A stretch of 64,000 nucleotides of DNA. It comes from Acidobacteriota bacterium (GTDB lineage Bacteria > Acidobacteriota > Thermoanaerobaculia > Multivoradales > JAGPDF01). Position numbers and translations under genes: made by a program. The notes under the pieces were generated by a model, which did not search any database, was not told the DNA's origin, and saw nothing but the letters and a program-made list of their open reading frames with translations. This document shows positions 60,424 through 64,000 of this stretch, piece by piece. The number at the start of each line of letters is the position of its first letter. The stretch's first letter is position 1. Where the stretch lies: contig JACTMI010000024.1 of assembly GCA_014584695.1 (NCBI GenBank), positions 1 to 64,000 on the forward strand. The letters are read 5' to 3'.

Positions 60424-61911
60424 TTGGCTGAACGCGCGACCCTGATCGCATCGCTGGTCGAGCCGCCCTCTTCGGACGGACGGGAGATCGCCGCGCTCGC
60501 CGGGCGGGCGGAGATGCTCGAGGTGCGCGCCGACCGGGTCGGCGATCTCGACCCGGACTGGCTGCGCGGCCTCTTCCCCGGCCGCCTCCTCTACACGTTG
60601 CGCAGCCGCGCCGAGGGCGGCGAGTTCAGCGGCGCGCGCGAGCGCCGTCGCCGCCGCCTCGCGGAGGCCTCGGCGGGCTACGACCTCGTCGACCTCGAGG
60701 GCGATCGCGACCGCGCGCCGGAGCTGCTCGATCAGATCGAGCCGGCGCGGCGAATCCTCTCCTGGCACGGCTCGGCGACCGACTTCTCCGGCCTGTCGTC
60801 CCGCGCCGCGCACCTGCTGTCGACGCCGGCGCGGTACTACAAGCTGGTGCCGACCGCCCTCCACTCCGGCGAGGACCTGGTGCCGCTCGCCCTGCTCGCC
60901 GAGCTGGGACGGAGCGACGTCGTCGCCTTCGCCGGGGGAGCGCGCGGCACCTGGACACGGCTGGTAGCGCCCCGGTTGGGCGCACCGGTGGTTTTCGCGG
61001 CGGCCTCGCAAACTCCGGCCGCCCCCGGCCAGCTCCCGCTCGAGCGTCTGCGGGGCGACTACGGGCTGCCCGAGCTGCCGCCCGCGGAGAGGCTCTTCGG
61101 CGTGGTCGGCGACCCCGCGCTCGGCTCGCTGTCGCCGCGGCTGCACAACCGCGCCTATCGTCGGCTCGGCATCGCGGCGCTCTACCTGCCCTTCGAAGTC
61201 GATCACTTCGGCGACTTCTGGCTCGAGCTGCTCGAGACCGGGACGCTGGCGCGGCTCGGCCTGCCGCTCGCCGGGCTCTCGGTGACCACCCCGCACAAGG
61301 AGGTGGCGTTCGCCATCGCCGGCGCCACCAGCCCGCTCGCGACACGGCTCCAGGCGGTGAACACGCTGACGCCGCGCGCGGGGGTGTGGGAGGGCGAATC
61401 GACCGACGCCGAAGGGGTGGTGGCGGCCCTGCGCGCGCGCGGGGTCGACCCGCGCGGCCGGCGCGCCGCCGTGCTGGGCTGCGGCGGGGCCGGGCGCGCC
61501 GCGGCGCTCGGCCTGTCGCTCGCCGGCGCGCGGGTGGCGATGGTCAACCGCGGCGCGGAGCGCGGGCTGGCGGCGGCCAAGAGCCTGGGGCTGCCCTTCG
61601 TTCCGCTCGCCGATCTCGGCGTCGCCGCCTTCGATCTCTTCGTCCACGCGACGCCGCTCGGGCGCGGGCCCGCCGACGAGCTGCCGCTGCCCATCGCCCG
61701 CCTTTCGCCCGGCACGGCGGTGGTCGATCTGGTCTACGGCGAGGCGCCGACCCGCCTGGTGGCGGAGGCGGCGCGACGCGGCCTGGTCGCGGTCGACGGC
61801 CGCGAGGTGCTGCTGCGCCAAGCGGTGCCGCAGTTCCGCGTCATGACCGGCCGCGAGCTGCCGGTCGACCTCGGCCTCGAAGCGCTCGGCCTGACGGAGG
61901 TCTCGCGGTGA
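60424..61911 (+). CDS. aroDE: Fused 3-dehydroquinate dehydratase (type I) / shikimate dehydrogenase
   Basis: 495 residues carrying two consecutive steps of the shikimate pathway. N-terminal type I dehydratase (1 to about 215): SWHGSATD with His115 and the Schiff-base Lys140 in YYKLVPTA. C-terminal shikimate dehydrogenase (about 222-490): LSPRLHNRAY, Lys292 in TTPHKE, Asp328 in ESTDAEG, NADP fold GCGGAGRAA (352-360), and a late RQAVPQF. Both halves keep catalytic residues. TTG at 60424 is 8 nt after GGAAGGAGG; TTG at 60418 is too close. First structural gene of the operon, overlapping hisZ by GTGA. Confidence 0.94.
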   Translation: MAERATLIASLVEPPSSDGREIAALAGRAEMLEVRADRVGDLDPDWLRGLFPGRLLYTLRSRAEGGEFSGARERRRRRLAEASAGYDLVDLEGDRDRAPELLDQIEPARRILSWHGSATDFSGLSSRAAHLLSTPARYYKLVPTALHSGEDLVPLALLAELGRSDVVAFAGGARGTWTRLVAPRLGAPVVFAAASQTPAAPGQLPLERLRGDYGLPELPPAERLFGVVGDPALGSLSPRLHNRAYRRLGIAALYLPFEVDHFGDFWLELLETGTLARLGLPLAGLSVTTPHKEVAFAIAGATSPLATRLQAVNTLTPRAGVWEGESTDAEGVVAALRARGVDPRGRRAAVLGCGGAGRAAALGLSLAGARVAMVNRGAERGLAAAKSLGLPFVPLADLGVAAFDLFVHATPLGRGPADELPLPIARLSPGTAVVDLVYGEAPTRLVAEAARRGLVAVDGREVLLRQAVPQFRVMTGRELPVDLGLEALGLTEVSR

Positions 61912-62879
61912 GACTGACGGCGGGCCTGCCGGCGGGGGTCACGGCGCTGCTGTTCGAGTCGGCGCGGCGGCTGCGCCGACTCGAGAGCGACCTGGTCTCC
62001 CGGCTCGAGCAGGCCGGTTTCACCGAGGCGATCCTGCCGGTGCTCGATTACTTCGCCCCCTACGAGCCGCTGCTGCCGCCCGCGGCGCGAGCGGAGCTCT
62101 ACCGCTTCGCCGACCGCGACGGCGAGCTGCTCGCGCTGCGCTCCGACTTCACGCCGCTCTTGGCCCGTCTCGTGGCGCCCCACCTGTCCGCCCTCGAGCT
62201 GCCGCTGCGGCTCTTCTATCGCGGCGACGTGGTCCGCTGCCCGGAGCGGGGGAGCCGGCGCGCGGCGGAGATCCACCAATTGGGTGGCGAGATCCTGGCG
62301 GCCTCCGGCGCCGCCGAGGCGGGCGAGATCGAGGCGACGGTCGCCTTCGCCCAACTGCTGGCGGCCGCGGTCCCGGGCCAGGCGCGGCTGGTGCTCGGGC
62401 TCGCCGGCGCGCTCGACGACCTGCTGCTGAACGCGGTCGGCGCCGAACGGGCGGCGGCGCTGGCGGGGGCGGTGGCGCGGCGCGAGCTGGCGGCGGCGCG
62501 CGGCACCAGCGCGGCGCTGGCCGAGATCGTCGAGCGCGGCGCGCCCGCCTCCACCGCGGCGCTCGGGGCGCGCGGCGCCGCGGCGCTCGAGCGGCTGCAG
62601 GCGATGAGCGAGCGCGTCGCGGCCGCGGCGCCGGGCGTCGCCGTGAGCATCGACCTCGCCGAGTTCGCCGACTACTCGGCGCTGGCGACGCCGGCGGCGG
62701 CGCGGGACTTGAGGCCCTACTACGACGGCCCGGTGTTCCGCGCCTACCTGCCCGGCCGCGGCCGCTCGATCGGCGGCGGCGGCCGCTACGACCGGCTGTT
62801 CGCCGCGCTCGGCGCGCCGGTCGCCGCGATCGGGTTCTCGCTGCGGCTCGACGTCCTCGCCGGGGAGCCTGGCGCGTGA
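61908..62879 (+). CDS. hisZ: ATP phosphoribosyltransferase regulatory subunit
   Basis: 323 residues, a paralogue of histidyl-tRNA synthetase catalytic domains without tRNA function. Seen: LESDLVSRLEQAGFTEAILPVLDYF, LRSDFTPLLARLVA (motif 2 region), FYRGDVVR, EIHQLGGEIL, and the Gly-rich motif GRGRSIGGGGRYDRLF. Forms a hetero-octamer with the short HisG encoded immediately downstream. GTG at 61908 overlaps the aroDE stop; its own stop overlaps hisG (GTGA). Although aminoacyl-tRNA-synthetase-like, its length and neighbour argue for HisZ. Confidence 0.93.
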   Translation: MRLTAGLPAGVTALLFESARRLRRLESDLVSRLEQAGFTEAILPVLDYFAPYEPLLPPAARAELYRFADRDGELLALRSDFTPLLARLVAPHLSALELPLRLFYRGDVVRCPERGSRRAAEIHQLGGEILAASGAAEAGEIEATVAFAQLLAAAVPGQARLVLGLAGALDDLLLNAVGAERAAALAGAVARRELAAARGTSAALAEIVERGAPASTAALGARGAAALERLQAMSERVAAAAPGVAVSIDLAEFADYSALATPAAARDLRPYYDGPVFRAYLPGRGRSIGGGGRYDRLFAALGAPVAAIGFSLRLDVLAGEPGA

Positions 62880-63505
62880 TCCGGATCGCTCTGCCCAAGG
62901 GGAGGACCGGCACCGTCGCGCGTGCCGCGCTCGCCGGGGCCGGGTACGACCTGAGCGGCCTCGACGGCGACGGCCGCAGCTTGCGCCACCGCCTGCCGGC
63001 GGCCGGGCTCGAGGTGCTGCTGCTCAAGGACCGCGACCTGCCGCTCTACGTCGAGCGCGGCATCGCCGACTGCGGCGTCGTCGGGCGCGACATCCTCGAA
63101 GAGGTCGACGGCGATCTACTGGCGCCGCTCGAGCTACCCGGCAGCCGCTGCCGCCTGTCGCTGATCGGCCCGCGGGGCAGCCGCCCGCCGGCTCCTGGCG
63201 GCCAGGTCCGGCTGGCGACCAAGTACCCGCGCACCGCCGAGCGCTGGCTCGCGCGCCAGGCCTGGAGCGCCGAGATCCTCGAGCTGTCGGGTTCGATCGA
63301 GCTGGCGCCGGTGCTGGGGCTGGCCGATTTCGTCCTGGACATCGTCGAGACCGGCGCGACACTCGCCGCCCACGGTCTCGAGGAGCTCGTCCAGGTGCGC
63401 GAGATCGCCCCCTGTCTGATCGTCCACCGTGCCGCCTGGCAGACGCTGCGCGGCGAGCTGGGGGATCTGATCGGCCGCTTGGAGGGGGCGGAGGTGGGCC
63501 GATGA
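62876..63505 (+). CDS. hisG: ATP phosphoribosyltransferase, short form
   Basis: 209 residues, first enzyme of histidine synthesis. Short-form HisG lacking the regulatory C-terminal domain, hence the HisZ partner. Motifs: RIALPKGRTGT, LLKDRDLPLYVERGIADCGVVGRDIL, ATKYPRTAERW, and the phosphate-loop ADFVLDIVETGATLAAHGL. GTG at 62876 overlaps the hisZ stop and its stop overlaps hisD by ATGA. Confidence 0.96.
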   Translation: MIRIALPKGRTGTVARAALAGAGYDLSGLDGDGRSLRHRLPAAGLEVLLLKDRDLPLYVERGIADCGVVGRDILEEVDGDLLAPLELPGSRCRLSLIGPRGSRPPAPGGQVRLATKYPRTAERWLARQAWSAEILELSGSIELAPVLGLADFVLDIVETGATLAAHGLEELVQVREIAPCLIVHRAAWQTLRGELGDLIGRLEGAEVGR

Positions 63506-64000
63506 GGCCGGCGCTGCTCGTCGCGGCCGCGGACAGCGCGGCCGGCCGGCGCCTGCGGTCACGCTTCGGCGGCCGCCTCGACGCGGTGCTCGATGCCGCG
63601 GTCGAGTGGGCGGCACGGCGGATCTGGCGCGCCATCGAGCGGGGAGGCGATGCCGCGCTGCTCGCGGCGGTCACCGAGCTCGACGGCTGGTCGCCGGAGT
63701 CGACCGCCGCGCTCCGCCTGCGCCCGCTGCCCGAGGACGCCGGCTGGCGGGCGCTCCCCGCGGGCTTCGCGGCCGCCTTCGAGCAGGCGCTCGCGGCGGT
63801 CGAGAGCTGCCACCGGCACCGCCCGCCGACGCCGCACGTGGTCGAGCTCGACGGCGTCGAGATCGAGCACCGGGTGCAGCCGCTCTCGCGGGTCGGCGTC
63901 TACGTGCCGGGCGGGCGGGCCTGCTATCCGTCGACGGCGCTGATGACCGTGGTGCCGGCGCGCGCGGCCGGTGTCGGCGAGATCGTGGTCGCGACCCCGG
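63502..64000 (+). CDS. hisD: Histidinol dehydrogenase, N-terminal part (cut by window end)
   Basis: First 166 codons. The conserved EHRVQPLSRVGVYVPGGRACYPST segment and TALMTVVPARAAGVGEIVVATP identify HisD, the zinc enzyme of the last two steps of histidine synthesis. The N-terminal about 95 residues before that are less typical but helical as in the family. ATG at 63502 overlaps the hisG stop (ATGA). The remaining about 260 residues, including the zinc ligands, lie beyond the window. Confidence 0.93.
   Translation, partial: MRPALLVAAADSAAGRRLRSRFGGRLDAVLDAAVEWAARRIWRAIERGGDAALLAAVTELDGWSPESTAALRLRPLPEDAGWRALPAGFAAAFEQALAAVESCHRHRPPTPHVVELDGVEIEHRVQPLSRVGVYVPGGRACYPSTALMTVVPARAAGVGEIVVATP

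Noticed and set aside
60237-60426. T-box riboswitch
   Set aside because: No T-box consensus or specifier stem-loop was found, and the leader is too short.
60223-61821. 532-codon minus-strand ORF over aroDE
   Set aside because: Antisense to aroDE, whose both domains keep their catalytic residues.
61908-62879. Histidyl-tRNA synthetase (hisS)
   Set aside because: It is too short, lacks the anticodon-binding domain and is adjacent to short-form hisG, so hisZ is the better call.

Overview
This is a very GC-rich, gene-dense stretch of a Gram-negative chromosome. The evidence for an outer membrane is a full KDO pathway, a lipid A acyltransferase, LolA, and a large outer-membrane beta-barrel protein. 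The secreted proteins (a metzincin with duplicated C-terminal domains, a secreted protein with a DGFE-type C-terminus), the short-form HisG with HisZ, and the kinase-TPR proteins fit Acidobacteriota, perhaps a Thermoanaerobaculia-like lineage. That placement is inference from gene style only. Nothing looks like a prophage, plasmid or insertion sequence. Genes are tightly packed: at least twelve same-strand junctions use a 4-nt NTGA start/stop overlap.

Layout. 1-371 holds a composite tandem-repeat element. 372-1997 (-) is an S41 protease, divergent from tatA-tatC (+). 3193-8946 (-) is an LPS-core operon in transcription order kdsB-pyrG-kdsA-kdsD-kdsC-acyltransferase. After a lone rhamnosidase-like protein (+) comes a six-gene minus-strand operon (10039-15397) of PLC-like protein, purH, lolA, yajQ, a secreted protein and a polyprenyl synthase. 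A tRNA-Phe with its own promoter follows, then a membrane protein, a GT39-type glycosyltransferase, an M48 protease and a second copy of the composite repeat (21841-22188). 22223-28599 (+) is a fatty-acid operon (PHA-granule-like small protein, AMP-binding-like fragment, fadI, fadJ) ending in an M14 carboxypeptidase. 28551-33720 (-) encodes a three-part outer-membrane protein, an Smr protein and an HDAC-family protein. A DUF4388-type protein, recA with a small overlapping partner, murB, a rhodanese-metallo-beta-lactamase fusion, and two divergent polytopic membrane proteins whose start codons overlap come next. 45111-55143 (+) carries GT2, a lipoprotein, a MoxR-DUF58-transglutaminase operon, class I aldolase, an NTF2-like protein, a metallo-beta-lactamase hydrolase and both E1 subunits of a 2-oxo acid dehydrogenase. 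55150-60092 (-) is a two-gene signalling operon: a cNMP-binding/GGDEF protein overlapping a nucleotide-cyclase-domain/Ser-Thr-kinase/TPR fusion.

The most striking locus is at the right edge (60199-64000). A near-consensus promoter is followed within about 10 nt by a 28-codon leader ORF containing three consecutive His codons. Next come a chain of mutually exclusive RNA pairings and a perfect 12-bp palindrome whose 3' arm is the Shine-Dalgarno of the first structural gene. Downstream lie a fused aroD-aroE, hisZ, hisG and hisD (cut by the window end). This reads as a histidine-responsive attenuator controlling a mixed shikimate/histidine operon, possibly acting on translation initiation and starting from a leaderless message.

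A second window-wide theme is probable leaderless initiation. Several first genes lack a Shine-Dalgarno and instead have a -10-like hexamer (TCTAAT, TAGAAT, TAGAGT or TAGACT) 6-10 nt before the start codon.
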